NCBI GenBank assembly: GCA_050696075.1
Contig: JBOGUF010000069.1
Coordinates: 1-53,940 of the forward strand
Reading direction: 5' to 3'
Source of the DNA: JBOGUF01 sp050696075
GTDB taxonomy: Bacteria > Chloroflexota > Chloroflexia > Thermomicrobiales > UBA6265
DNA: 53,940 bases
The notes below the pieces were generated by a model, which saw only the letters and a program-made list of their open reading frames with translations, was not told where the DNA came from and made no database searches. The position numbers and the translations under genes are program-made. Below are positions 34,949 through 43,754 of the stretch, in pieces; position 1 is the stretch's first letter, and every line of letters begins with the position of its first letter.

Positions 34949-37438
34949 ATGCTTCGTGCCGCAATCGTCGCATTGCTGATCGGACAGATCCTGGTCGCCG
35001 CCGCCTATGCGGCGCCGGATCGGACACTGCGAATCGAGAAGGTGGACGAGGCTGGGCAGCCGTTGCCAGGCGCGTGCTTCCAACTCTACGTCGACGCCGG
35101 TGGCGGCACGCGGGGCGAGTACCGGAATGCCCGCTGCGATGGGGACGACGGGGAGAACGACGGGACGATCACGATCCGCAACCTCGAACCCGACGACTAC
35201 CTGCTGGAAGAGAACCGGCCGCCGGAGGGGTACGCGAAGGGACCGGACGTGCCGGTTACGGTCGCCGCTGACGAGGAGGTGACGACGGTACGCGTGCCGA
35301 ATCGCCGCGACGGGGCCGTGCCGACCGTGCCGCCGGTGGAAACGCCGCCGACGCCGACCCCTGAGACCGCATCACCTCCCGCGGGCACGCCGGAAGCAAC
35401 GCCCGGCCGGGTCGATATCGGTGGCCGCTCCCTCTTCCTCTCCTGTACCGGGTCGGGCAGTCCGACGGTGCTGCTGGAGGCCGGTGGGCCAGGTCGATAC
35501 TCGGAGACCTGGGCCGATGTCCAACCGGAAATCGCGAAAACGACCCGGGTCTGTAGCTACGACCGGGCCGGTCTGGGGCAGAGCGACCCCGCGCCGGAAG
35601 CGGAGCGCACGACGCGGGAGAGCGTGAACGACCTGCACGCGCTGATCGAGGCGACCGACGTCGGCTGCCCTTGCGTCTTCGTCGGGGAGTCGTGGGGCGG
35701 AGTGATCGTTCGCCTCTTCGCCGGCCAGTTCCCCGACAACGTCGCGGGGCTCGTCTACGTCGATGCGATTGCGCCGGGGTTCATCGCGCGCTTCCTCGAG
35801 TTGGTGCCGGAGGAGAGCCCGGATCGAAGTGGGATGCTAGGCGCGGAGAATCCGGAGCGGGTGAACCAGCGCGCCGGATTCGAGCAAGCCGACCAAGCCA
35901 CCTTACCGCCAACGGTGCCCGCGATCGTGATCACGCACGGGTTGTTGCTCGGCTTCCCGCAGAGTTTTCCCGTCGAACAGTTGGAAGCGGCGTGGCGCGA
36001 GGCGCAGGAAGCACACGCTCGCGCACTGCACGGCCGCCTGATCGTGGCCCAGACGAGCGGCAGCGACGTCGTCCACGAGCAACCCGAGATCGTCGTCGAG
36101 GCGATCGGGCAGGTCGTAAACGCGGTGCGCGATCCCGCGACGGCGGTCGGCGCCTTGCAAGTCCGCGTCGTCGACGAGACCGGGAACGCCCTGCCTGGCG
36201 CCTGTTTCCAGATCTACGACGATGCCGGGGATGGGGCGCGTGGCGCCTATCGCGGCGCGGCCTGCGACCCGGAGGATGGCGCCGACGACGGCACGGTCAC
36301 GATCACGAACCTGACCCCTGGCGCCTACGTGATGGAGGATCGCAAACCGCCGGACGGCTACCTGGCCGCGGCCGACACCCCGGTCACAGTTGCCGGATTG
36401 GCGACCGACGTCACCGTGCCGCACCAGTCCGCGACGAGCGCCGCCGGAACCCCTACGACGACACCTCCACCCGCGCCGACCGCGACCTCAACGCCGGAAC
36501 CGGTCGCCCGGATCGTCGATCTCGGCACCCTCGGCGGCGCCAGCAGCGACGCCTACCACGCGAACGTGGATGGCGACGTGGTCGGCGTGGCGGCGACAAC
36601 GGACGGCGAGCGCCACGCCTTCTTGTGGCGCGACGGGGAGATGACCGACCTCGACACCCTGGGCGGTCCCGGCAGCTCTGCCTACGATGTCAACGACGCC
36701 GGTCAGATCGTCGGCGTGGCGCAACTTGCCAACGAGGAATGGCGCGGCTTCCTCTGGGAAGACGGCCAAATGGCCGACCTGGGTACCCTGGGCGGCAACG
36801 AGAGCCGCGCCTTTGCCATCAACAGCGAAGGACAGATCGTCGGCACGTCGCGCAATGGCAACGGTGAGCGCCGCGCCTTCCTCTGGGACGACGGGACGAT
36901 GGTGGACCTGGGCACGCTCGGCGGACCGACCGCCGCCGCGGCGGCAATCAATGACGCCGGCCAGATCGCCGGCAGTTCCGACACCGCCGACGGCACGCGC
37001 CACGTCTTCCTTTGGCAGGACGGCGAAATGATCGACCTCGGCACCCTTGGCGGCGACCAAGCAAGCGTTACCGACATCAACGACGCTGGGCAAGTCGTCG
37101 GCCGCTCGCTCGCCGCAAACGGCGAAGAACATGCCTTCCTCTGGTCGGATGACGAAATGACCGACCTCGGCACACTCGACGCCGAGTCGAGCGAAGCCTG
37201 GTCGATCAACGAAGATGGCGTCGTCGTCGGCTCCTTCGGCCACGAGGAGTCAGATGGCCTCGCCTTCCGCTGGCGAGACGGCGCCATGACCGATCTTCAC
37301 GACGAGTTGCCGGACGACGCCGGCTGGGAGCTGCGCAAAGCGCGCGACATCGGGAACGACGGCCTCATCGTCGGCTATGGTCTCTTCGAAGGCGAAGCGC
37401 ACGGCTTCCTGCTGACGCTGCCCGAGCGTGATGGATAG
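34949..37438 (+). CDS. Secreted CnaB - alpha/beta hydrolase - CnaB - HAF-repeat fusion protein
   Basis: 829 aa from ATG 34949 (GGAAGGG upstream; an ATG at 34916 lacks one). Signal peptide LRAAIVALLIGQILVAAAYA; a CnaB-like module with the Cys pair and K/E/N residues (EKVDEAG, LLEENRPPEGY, VPNR); a Pro/Thr linker; an alpha/beta hydrolase (about 150-390) with oxyanion region LLEAGGPGRYSETW, nucleophile S248 in GESWGG, and a late His in DVVHEQPEIV; a second CnaB-like module (about 410-490, isopeptide Lys missing); and a C-terminal HAF array (about 520-829) of roughly seven units like DLGTLGGNESRAFAINSEGQ followed by IVG and HAFLW. The hydrolase is closest in look to general esterase/lactonase-like enzymes; the substrate is unknown. 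Confidence 0.87.
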   Translation: MLRAAIVALLIGQILVAAAYAAPDRTLRIEKVDEAGQPLPGACFQLYVDAGGGTRGEYRNARCDGDDGENDGTITIRNLEPDDYLLEENRPPEGYAKGPDVPVTVAADEEVTTVRVPNRRDGAVPTVPPVETPPTPTPETASPPAGTPEATPGRVDIGGRSLFLSCTGSGSPTVLLEAGGPGRYSETWADVQPEIAKTTRVCSYDRAGLGQSDPAPEAERTTRESVNDLHALIEATDVGCPCVFVGESWGGVIVRLFAGQFPDNVAGLVYVDAIAPGFIARFLELVPEESPDRSGMLGAENPERVNQRAGFEQADQATLPPTVPAIVITHGLLLGFPQSFPVEQLEAAWREAQEAHARALHGRLIVAQTSGSDVVHEQPEIVVEAIGQVVNAVRDPATAVGALQVRVVDETGNALPGACFQIYDDAGDGARGAYRGAACDPEDGADDGTVTITNLTPGAYVMEDRKPPDGYLAAADTPVTVAGLATDVTVPHQSATSAAGTPTTTPPPAPTATSTPEPVARIVDLGTLGGASSDAYHANVDGDVVGVAATTDGERHAFLWRDGEMTDLDTLGGPGSSAYDVNDAGQIVGVAQLANEEWRGFLWEDGQMADLGTLGGNESRAFAINSEGQIVGTSRNGNGERRAFLWDDGTMVDLGTLGGPTAAAAAINDAGQIAGSSDTADGTRHVFLWQDGEMIDLGTLGGDQASVTDINDAGQVVGRSLAANGEEHAFLWSDDEMTDLGTLDAESSEAWSINEDGVVVGSFGHEESDGLAFRWRDGAMTDLHDELPDDAGWELRKARDIGNDGLIVGYGLFEGEAHGFLLTLPERDG

Positions 37439-37543
37439 CGCGGTTTCGTGGTGGCGTCCGGTCCGCGTCGGTGACCGAGGCAATGGTCAATCCTGCTGGT
37501 CATGGCATAATGCCCGCCATTGTCCATAGAAGGAGATGCCTAC

Positions 37544-37804
37544 GTGCCGATTGCATACGAACTCCAATTTTGGATGTCCGAGCGGGCGCGGAAGGACGAT
37601 CGCCTCTACGAACGCTATGGCCGGTCGTTGGAGTCAGGGCACGTAGGGGAGTTCGTCGCCATCAGCGACGACGGTGAGGTCATCTTGGGCACCGACCATT
37701 TGGCGCTGAGTAACGAAGCCGCCGCCCGGTTTGGAGAAGGAAACTTCGCTTTGCGCAAGATCGGTGCGAAGGCGGAATGGCATCTGCGCGCCCTTGCCAG
37801 ATGA
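37544..37804 (+). CDS. Small hypothetical protein coupled to a retropepsin-like gene
   Basis: 86 aa from GTG 37544, chosen because AAGGAG sits 8 nt upstream; an in-frame ATG at 37520 precedes that site. The sequence contains ERYGRSLESGHVGEFVAIS and ends with a basic WHLRALAR; the middle resembles small DUF5678-like proteins, weakly. Its TGA overlaps the ATG of the next gene (ATGA at 37801-37804), the usual arrangement of small partner genes beside single-domain aspartyl proteases. Function unknown. Confidence 0.65.
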   Translation: MPIAYELQFWMSERARKDDRLYERYGRSLESGHVGEFVAISDDGEVILGTDHLALSNEAAARFGEGNFALRKIGAKAEWHLRALAR

Positions 37805-38145
37805 CGGAGATACCCTATCCGTCACTCCGCTTCCGGTTCGCTATCCAAGAAATCGCCGGCAACGCCGTTGCACTCCTCGATACCGGCTTTGATGGCTACC
37901 TTGTTGTTCCCCAATAGTTGATCGCGGCTCTTCCCCGTCCGCGGGACTTGGAGTTTGCCCAGACCGTCAGCGGCGAGCGCGTTCGCGTACCGGTTTACAA
38001 CGGCACAGTCGAATTGCTCGACCAACCTGGCCCGATTGACGGGCTGATCATTGCCTTAGGGGACGAGTACCTACTCGGCCTCGACGTCCTCAACCATTTC
38101 AAGGTGACGTTCGACCACGGTCAGCGAGTCATCATCGAGCCGTGA
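37801..38145 (+). pseudogene. Retropepsin-like aspartyl protease gene with an in-frame amber codon
   Basis: Reading from ATG 37801 gives a 114-codon frame with the active-site motif LLDTGFDGYLVVP, the hallmark of retroviral-type aspartyl proteases, then TAG at 37915-37917 (codon 39). The same frame continues in homologous style (LEFAQTVSGERVRVPVYNG, LLGLDVLNHFKVTFD) to TGA at 38143-38145. The stop is a single codon; frame and spacing are otherwise intact. It could be a recent nonsense mutation, suppressed by read-through, restarted at TTG 37918, or a sequencing error. Members usually work as dimers. It overlaps the upstream gene by ATGA. Confidence 0.75.
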
Positions 38146-38158
38146 GTTGGCATCGATC

Positions 38159-40102
38159 TCAAGCGTCTACGTTTGCAATGGGTACCGGTTCGATCGCGTC
38201 CGCCGGCTCGAACCCGAAGACCTTCCCCAGGAAGTAGAGCTCGCCGTCGAGGGCACGGCGGATGTTGGCGGCCTGGCGGAAGCCGTGCTGCTCTCCCGCG
38301 AACTCAACCAGGGCGACCGGCAGTCCCTTGGCTTTGACCGCGTCGTACATCAGCTCGGCCTGATTGGGCGGGACGACCTTATCTTCGAGCCCCTGGAAGA
38401 GGATGAGGGGGGCGGTCATCCGGTGGACATAATTCAGCGGTGAGCGCTCGGTATAGAGGTCCTTGCGTTCGGGGTAGGGGCCGATGAGGCGGTCGAGGTA
38501 GCGCGACTCGAACTTGTGGGTATCCTTGGCCATTGCCTCGAGCTCGCTCACGCCGTAGTGACTGGCGCCGGCCTTGAAGACCTCGCGGAAGGTGAGCGCG
38601 GCCAAGGTGGTGTAGCCGCTGGCGCTCCAGCCGCGAATGGCAAGGCGATTGCCGTCGACGCGCCTCTCCTTGACCAGGTGATGCGCGCCGTCGATACAGT
38701 CGTCGACGTCGACGATCCCCCAGCGGCCGTTGAGGCGCTCGCGGTAGGCGCGACCGTAGCCGGTGCTGCCGCCGTAGTCGACGTCGAGCACGGCGAAGCC
38801 GCGGCTGGTCCAATACTGAAGCGAAAGGTCGAGGACGGTGTCGGTCTGCCCGGTCGGTCCGCCATGACTGATAACGACCAGCGGCGGCAGCTCGCCCTCC
38901 GGCACGCGGCACTCCTTGTTGCGCGGGGCGTAGAAGAAGCCGTAGGCCGTGCCGCCATCCTGAGTCGCGAAGGCAATCGGCTCGGCGGCCGAGAGGTACC
39001 CCTCATCAAGCTCAACGGTTGATGAAGACCGCAATCGCTCGATCCCGCCCGTCGCCAAGTCGATGCGAGCGACGACCGGCGACTCGGTCGGCGACCCGGC
39101 GGTAACAAGCGCAAAGCCGTCGCCCACCGTGAAAGAACCGAACTCGGTAAAGGGCGTCTCGACCGGTTCGAGGCGGCGGCTGGCCAGGTCGAGCGTAGCG
39201 AAATGCCACGTCCCGTGCCGCGAATAGGTGCAGGCGATCGTTTCGGCGGAGGCGAAGCCGTAGGTCGCCATCGAAAAGACCCATTGCGGCAAACCGAACT
39301 CCGCCTCCATCGGCGCCAGCGGTTCCGCCGCGCCGCCGTGGGAGCGGTAGAGGTTCCACCACCCCGTCCGATCAGAGACAAAGTGGAGGACACCGTCCGG
39401 CGACCACGCCGGTTGGAAGATCGACTCGTCCTGACCACCCGCGACGAGTTGCGTATTCGCAAGCCCTCCCTCATCCGTCAGGTCGGCCACCCACAGCTCG
39501 CACCCGTCCCACGGCATGTTGGGGTGGTTCCAGGTGAGCCAGGCGAGGCGCGAACCGTCCGGGCTGACGCGCGGGGTCGAGTAGAAGTCGTTGCCGGCGA
39601 CGAGGACGCGGCCGCCGTCGTCCTTGGGTGCCGCCAGGTCGAGGGCGACGACGGCGTTCGACGCCTCGGCCTCGGCCTCGCGGTGGTCCTCGCGCACGAA
39701 GATAAGCTGATTGCGGGTGCGGTCGAGGGCGAAGTCGGCGAAGCGCAGGGCGGCATCCCCAACGTCGGGCGTGACCGGCTCCGGCTTGCCGCCGGGGGCG
39801 ACGCTATAGAGGCGTTGGTCGGCAAAGTTGGTGAAATAGATTGTGCCGTCGACGACGATGTAGACGCCGCCGCCGTATTCGTGGACCCGGGTGCGGGCAT
39901 TGAAGGGCGCGGGGATGACGTCGGCGGTGCGCCCGTCGGGCGTGCGCCGCACGATCACGCGGCGGCCGGCCTCGGTCGGGCGGCCTTCGATCCAGTAGAC
40001 GTCGTCTCCGTCGAGACTAACCTCGACGAGGCTGATCGTGCCGGCGACAATCAGCTCCGAGGTGATGGGAGAAGACCAGGATCCATAAGGGGCGGGCGTC
40101 AT
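38159..40102 (-). CDS. S9 family prolyl oligopeptidase-type peptidase
   Basis: 647 aa from ATG 40102, with GGAGGAA 8 nt upstream. An N-terminal WD40-like beta-propeller (about 1-370, e.g. RVSPDGSRLAWLTWNHPNMP and FVSDRTGWWNLYR) is followed by an alpha/beta hydrolase domain. The nucleophile is S493 in RGWSASGYTT; SHGGPTGQTD gives the oxyanion region, and the C-terminal KVVPPNQAE and GEQHGFRQ carry the Asp/His side. Dipeptidyl aminopeptidase/acylaminoacyl-peptidase class; no signal peptide, so probably cytoplasmic peptide turnover. It is divergent from the amidase gene. Confidence 0.92.
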   Translation of the reverse strand: MTPAPYGSWSSPITSELIVAGTISLVEVSLDGDDVYWIEGRPTEAGRRVIVRRTPDGRTADVIPAPFNARTRVHEYGGGVYIVVDGTIYFTNFADQRLYSVAPGGKPEPVTPDVGDAALRFADFALDRTRNQLIFVREDHREAEAEASNAVVALDLAAPKDDGGRVLVAGNDFYSTPRVSPDGSRLAWLTWNHPNMPWDGCELWVADLTDEGGLANTQLVAGGQDESIFQPAWSPDGVLHFVSDRTGWWNLYRSHGGAAEPLAPMEAEFGLPQWVFSMATYGFASAETIACTYSRHGTWHFATLDLASRRLEPVETPFTEFGSFTVGDGFALVTAGSPTESPVVARIDLATGGIERLRSSSTVELDEGYLSAAEPIAFATQDGGTAYGFFYAPRNKECRVPEGELPPLVVISHGGPTGQTDTVLDLSLQYWTSRGFAVLDVDYGGSTGYGRAYRERLNGRWGIVDVDDCIDGAHHLVKERRVDGNRLAIRGWSASGYTTLAALTFREVFKAGASHYGVSELEAMAKDTHKFESRYLDRLIGPYPERKDLYTERSPLNYVHRMTAPLILFQGLEDKVVPPNQAELMYDAVKAKGLPVALVEFAGEQHGFRQAANIRRALDGELYFLGKVFGFEPADAIEPVPIANVDA

Positions 40103-40441
40103 CAAATCGTTCCTCCAGGCGTATCACAAAGCCGTCGACGGTGACGGCGTGCACACGCTACACCGGACCGCGCGGTGGGGCAAGGCGGGTCATTGACAGG
40201 ACGCGGGACGGGTGTAGGGTAGAGGGCACTCAGCCGGTTGCCCATCCTTTCGCCCACCTCATCCGTTGTCAGCGTAGCGCGGTGTCCTCTCGTCGTCGGG
40301 AGTTCGAGGTGCCCGCCAAGACGCCTTACTCCGCCATTCGGGCCGGTCTCCGTGTGCAATCGTGTCGCGGTCCGCCGTACGGCGCTGCCTCGCGACGCCG
40401 TAATCGTCCGTGACCCGCATCAGTGACGGAGGAGCGTCCCG
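40103..40441. other. Divergent promoter region between the S9 peptidase and the amidase
   Basis: No gene seen. It contains the plus-strand promoter at 40193-40220 and a leader of about 215 nt ending in GACGGAGGAG before the amidase ATG. I recognise no known riboswitch in the leader. Confidence 0.5.
40193..40220 (+). promoter_or_regulatory. Promoter of the amidase gene
   Basis: TTGACA (40193-40198), 16-nt spacer, TAGGGT (40215-40220), the same form as at 14613. Confidence 0.6.
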
Positions 40442-42199
40442 ATGAGCATTCCCGGACCGCGAACCGCGACCGTCAGCCGGCGGTCGATCATCAAGTGGGG
40501 GGCGGCTGCCGCGGCCGTCCCGGCCGTTGCCGGCGCCAGCGCCGCCGGCTTGTCGTCGCGTTCGGGCGGCGAGCCGAACCGGCACACCGTCTCCCTCGCT
40601 CAAAACGTGCCCTTCCCTGAGCTCGAAGAAGCGACCATTGCCGAGTTGCGGTCCGCCCTCGATACGGGCAGGATGTCGGCGCGTGAGCTCGTCGACGCCT
40701 ATTTGGTCCGCATCGACGCGATCGACCGCCACGGTCCGCGCCTCAACTCCGTCATGGAGGTCAACCCGGAGGCGCAAGCGATCGCCGACGCACTCGACCA
40801 GGAGTTGGCGACCAGCGGACCGCGCGGCCCATTGCACGGCATCCCCATCCTGCTCAAGGACAACATCGACACGGCTGATCAGATGCTGACGACGGCCGGC
40901 TCGCTGGCCCTGGTCGACGCGCCGCCGCCAGCGCAAGACGCCTTTGTCGTGCAGCGGCTGCGCGAGGCCGGCGCGGTGATCTTGGGGAAGACGACGCTCA
41001 GTGAGTGGGCCAACTTCCGCTCGACCCGCTCGACCAGCGGCTGGAGCGGGCGCGGCGGCCAGTGCCTCAACCCCTATGCGCTCGATTGTTCGCCCTGCGG
41101 TTCGAGCTCCGGTTCGCCGGCGGCGGTTTCGGCGAATCTGACCGCCGCCGCGCTGGGAACCGAGACGGACGGCTCGATCGTCTGCCCGTCGTCGGCCTGC
41201 GGCGTGGTCGGGATCAAGCCGACGGTGGGACTGACGAGCCGTTCCGGGGCAATCCCGATCGCCCACAGCCAGGACACGGTCGGTCCACACGGGCGAACGG
41301 TTGCCGACGCGGCGGCGGTGCTCGGGGCGCTGACCGGCGTCGACCCGCGCGACCCGATGACGAGCGAAAGCGCGGACAACGCCCAGACCGACTACACCCA
41401 ATTCCTCGATCCGAACGGACTCAATGGCGCGCGGATAGGCGTCATGCGCGGTCCGTTCTTCGGCTACAGTCCGCAAGCCGACGCGATCACCGAGGCGGCG
41501 ATCGAGGCGATGCGCCGGCTCGGCGCCGAAATCATCGACCCGGCCGAACTCCCGTCGCTCGACACCCTCTTCGAGGAGCCGGGCGAGTTCGAAGTCCTGC
41601 TCTACGAGTTCAAAGCCGACCTCGCCGCCTACCTGGCGACGCGCGGCCCCGATTCGCCGGTGCAGACGCTGGCCGACCTGATCCGCTTCAACGAGGAGCA
41701 CCCGGACGCCGAGATGCCCTATTTCGAGCAGGAGATCTTCTACATCGCGGAGGAGAAGGGACCGCTCACCGATCAGGTCTACCTCGATGCATTGGAGAAG
41801 AACCACCGCCTTTCCCGGCAGGAGGGGATCGATGCGGTGATGGACCAGCATCAACTCGACGCGCTGGTGGCGCCGACCGGGAGCCCGGCCTGGAAGATCG
41901 ACCTGATCAACGCCGACCACTTCCTGGGTGCCAGTTCCAGCCCGGCGGCGATGGCCGGCTACCCGATCGTAACCGTGCCGGCTGGCGACGCCTTCGGCCT
42001 GCCGGTCAACATCAGCTTCACCGGCCGCGCCTACAGCGAACCGACCTTGATCCGGATCGCCCACGCCTTCGAGCAGGCGACGCGCATGCGCCAGGTGCCG
42101 CGTTTCCTGGTTCCCGCCGTCGAGCCCCCGGCGACCTTCGCCGCCGTTCGCGCCGTGCCCGGTCCGTCCGGCACGCCGATGGCAACACCGACGACGTAA
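40442..42199 (+). CDS. Tat-exported amidase-signature hydrolase
   Basis: 585 aa, GGAGGAG upstream of the ATG. The twin-arginine signal SRRSIIKWGAAAAAVPAVAG indicates export in folded form. Amidase-signature triad: K139 (LLKDN), cis-Ser in CGSSSGSPAA (about 221-223), nucleophile S245 (TETDGSIVCPS). The length and ending (VAPTGSPAWKIDLINADHF, AGYPIVTVPAG) fit exported amidases of the family that includes glutamyl-tRNA amidotransferase A homologues, but there are no GatB/C partners here. It hydrolyses an amide outside the membrane; the substrate is unknown. A Thr/Pro-rich short tail ends the protein. Confidence 0.9.
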   Translation: MSIPGPRTATVSRRSIIKWGAAAAAVPAVAGASAAGLSSRSGGEPNRHTVSLAQNVPFPELEEATIAELRSALDTGRMSARELVDAYLVRIDAIDRHGPRLNSVMEVNPEAQAIADALDQELATSGPRGPLHGIPILLKDNIDTADQMLTTAGSLALVDAPPPAQDAFVVQRLREAGAVILGKTTLSEWANFRSTRSTSGWSGRGGQCLNPYALDCSPCGSSSGSPAAVSANLTAAALGTETDGSIVCPSSACGVVGIKPTVGLTSRSGAIPIAHSQDTVGPHGRTVADAAAVLGALTGVDPRDPMTSESADNAQTDYTQFLDPNGLNGARIGVMRGPFFGYSPQADAITEAAIEAMRRLGAEIIDPAELPSLDTLFEEPGEFEVLLYEFKADLAAYLATRGPDSPVQTLADLIRFNEEHPDAEMPYFEQEIFYIAEEKGPLTDQVYLDALEKNHRLSRQEGIDAVMDQHQLDALVAPTGSPAWKIDLINADHFLGASSSPAAMAGYPIVTVPAGDAFGLPVNISFTGRAYSEPTLIRIAHAFEQATRMRQVPRFLVPAVEPPATFAAVRAVPGPSGTPMATPTT

Positions 42200-42259
42200 C
42201 GGTTGTCGGCAGAAGATGGCCTTCCACCCCCAGCCCTTCCCTTGCAATCGAGAGAGGGG

Positions 42260-42289
42260 AGCACGGGGCGTGCTTGCACGCCCCGTGCT
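42260..42289. terminator. Perfect 13-bp hairpin between convergent genes
   Basis: AGCACGGGGCGTG (42260-42272), loop CTTG, CACGCCCCGTGCT (42277-42289). It lies between the convergent amidase and ATP-grasp genes and lacks a long U-tract on either side; a terminator or a REP-like element. Confidence 0.6.
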
Positions 42290-42364
42290 TGTCCCTTCTC
42301 ACCACGCATTGGGGCGGGTGCCCTCTGGGCGCGGCGCTGGGGGGAAAGGGAACCGCCATCAAGC

Positions 42365-43612
42365 TCAACACGGACACGAATACTGCCGCAGGCCGAAGGC
42401 GGTTTCGAGCACGCGGTGGAACGGTTCGGGGTCGGCGGGGTCGAAGACGGCGGTGGTGATGTCGTCAGTGAGATCCCCGGCGATCAGGCGCAGCCAGCGG
42501 TCGCGGCCGATCGGGTCGACCGGCTGCATCGCCTCGCCACGGGCGCGCAACGGGATGTAGTCCTTCAGCGAGACCCAGACGACGTCGTCGCGCCGCACGA
42601 CCGGATCGATCGGGCTACCCGTTGCCTCAGCGTAGACCAACCAGGGGAGGTCGACGCCGCTGGCGATGGGGAGGCTAACCCACTTCCAGGGGCGCGTATT
42701 GACGTCGAGGAGTTTGAAGGCGCTGTCGCGCGGGTCGCGCAGGAACTCGACCTCCGCGATGCCGTGGTAGCCGAGCCGGCGCAGGAAGACGACGGCGTGC
42801 GCCTCGAGGTCCGGCTGCCGCACGCCGCGCGCGAGGCAGGTCGTGCCGTAGCCGGGCGGGGAGATCTCCAGGCGCTGTCCGACGAAGGTGCCGAGGGCGC
42901 GGCCGTCCGCGGCCAGCGCCGCGCCGACGGTGAAGTAGTCCTCGTGCGTCGCCGGCAGGATCTCCTGGGCGATCATGCCGAAGCGGTCGCCCTCCTGACG
43001 GCGGCGCCGGTAGTCGTCCTCCCCCTCGACGACGAAGAGGTTGACCCCGAAGGCGTCGTAAAAGGGGCGCTTGGCCGCCGGCTTCAAGATGCACGGCACG
43101 CCGATCTCAGCCAGGACCCGTTCGTCGTCGACCCCACGCGTGTCAATCCATCGCGGGATCGGGATGCCTGTCCGCGACGCCTCGCGATAGAGGATCGACT
43201 TGTCGAGGATGCGCCGCACGACCTCGTCCTCGGCGAACGGGAAGACAAACGCGCCCTCCAACTCGGCGCGGTGGGCGCTGAGCGCTAGCACCCATTCGTC
43301 CATGCAGCCGAAGAGGACCGCGGGTTGATCCAGGTGTCTCCCAATCGCCAGTACGTCCTCGATGAAGTCCGCTTCGCGACTGATTGGATCATGGCAAGCG
43401 CCGGCAGCGACGAGCGCGTTCGACGCGAGGGCGACGCCGTGTGGCTCCCGGTCGAGCCCGATCACTGGCACGCCCCGCCGCGCCAGGGAGCGGGCGACGG
43501 CGAGCCCGGTGATGTGGGCGTTGCACACAATCGCCGCGGGCTGCTCCTGCCCATTCGCCGCCGCGGCGATCTCCTGGGCGTCGAGCCGGGCGTTGAGGAG
43601 AGATATCGCCAT
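42365..43612 (-). CDS. ATP-grasp family ligase (carboxylate-amine ligase-like)
   Basis: 415 aa from ATG 43612 (AAAGGAAC upstream); an open frame runs further back but without a start context. N-terminal preATP-grasp fold (AAIVCNAHITGLAVARSLA, VPVIGLDRE), then an ATP-grasp domain: DKSILYREASRTGIPIPRW, GVPCILKPAAKRPF, GIAEVEFLRDPRDSAFKLLD and DVNTRPWKWV, where the E and N bind magnesium-ATP. It resembles the D-aspartate ligase / carbamoyl-phosphate-synthase-like group; the acceptor and acid are not deducible. It is divergent from the hicAB locus. Confidence 0.82.
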   Translation of the reverse strand: MAISLLNARLDAQEIAAAANGQEQPAAIVCNAHITGLAVARSLARRGVPVIGLDREPHGVALASNALVAAGACHDPISREADFIEDVLAIGRHLDQPAVLFGCMDEWVLALSAHRAELEGAFVFPFAEDEVVRRILDKSILYREASRTGIPIPRWIDTRGVDDERVLAEIGVPCILKPAAKRPFYDAFGVNLFVVEGEDDYRRRRQEGDRFGMIAQEILPATHEDYFTVGAALAADGRALGTFVGQRLEISPPGYGTTCLARGVRQPDLEAHAVVFLRRLGYHGIAEVEFLRDPRDSAFKLLDVNTRPWKWVSLPIASGVDLPWLVYAEATGSPIDPVVRRDDVVWVSLKDYIPLRARGEAMQPVDPIGRDRWLRLIAGDLTDDITTAVFDPADPEPFHRVLETAFGLRQYSCPC

Positions 43613-43754
43613 CAATCGTTCCTTTCCTGTACACGTCCGAGTTCCTGGGATGGCACAATGCCACGTGTCGCTGCCAAGCGGCAAAACATTCTCGCTCGCG
43701 TTGCCGAATCACTGACATATCGCCGCGAACCAACCGTTCGATGGGACGAGGGTG

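Noticed and set aside
43726..43740. CGAAC-CAACC-GTTCG palindrome upstream of hicA as a second SOS box
   Set aside because: The spacer is 5 nt, not the 4 nt of the LexA site; kept only as a possible operator.
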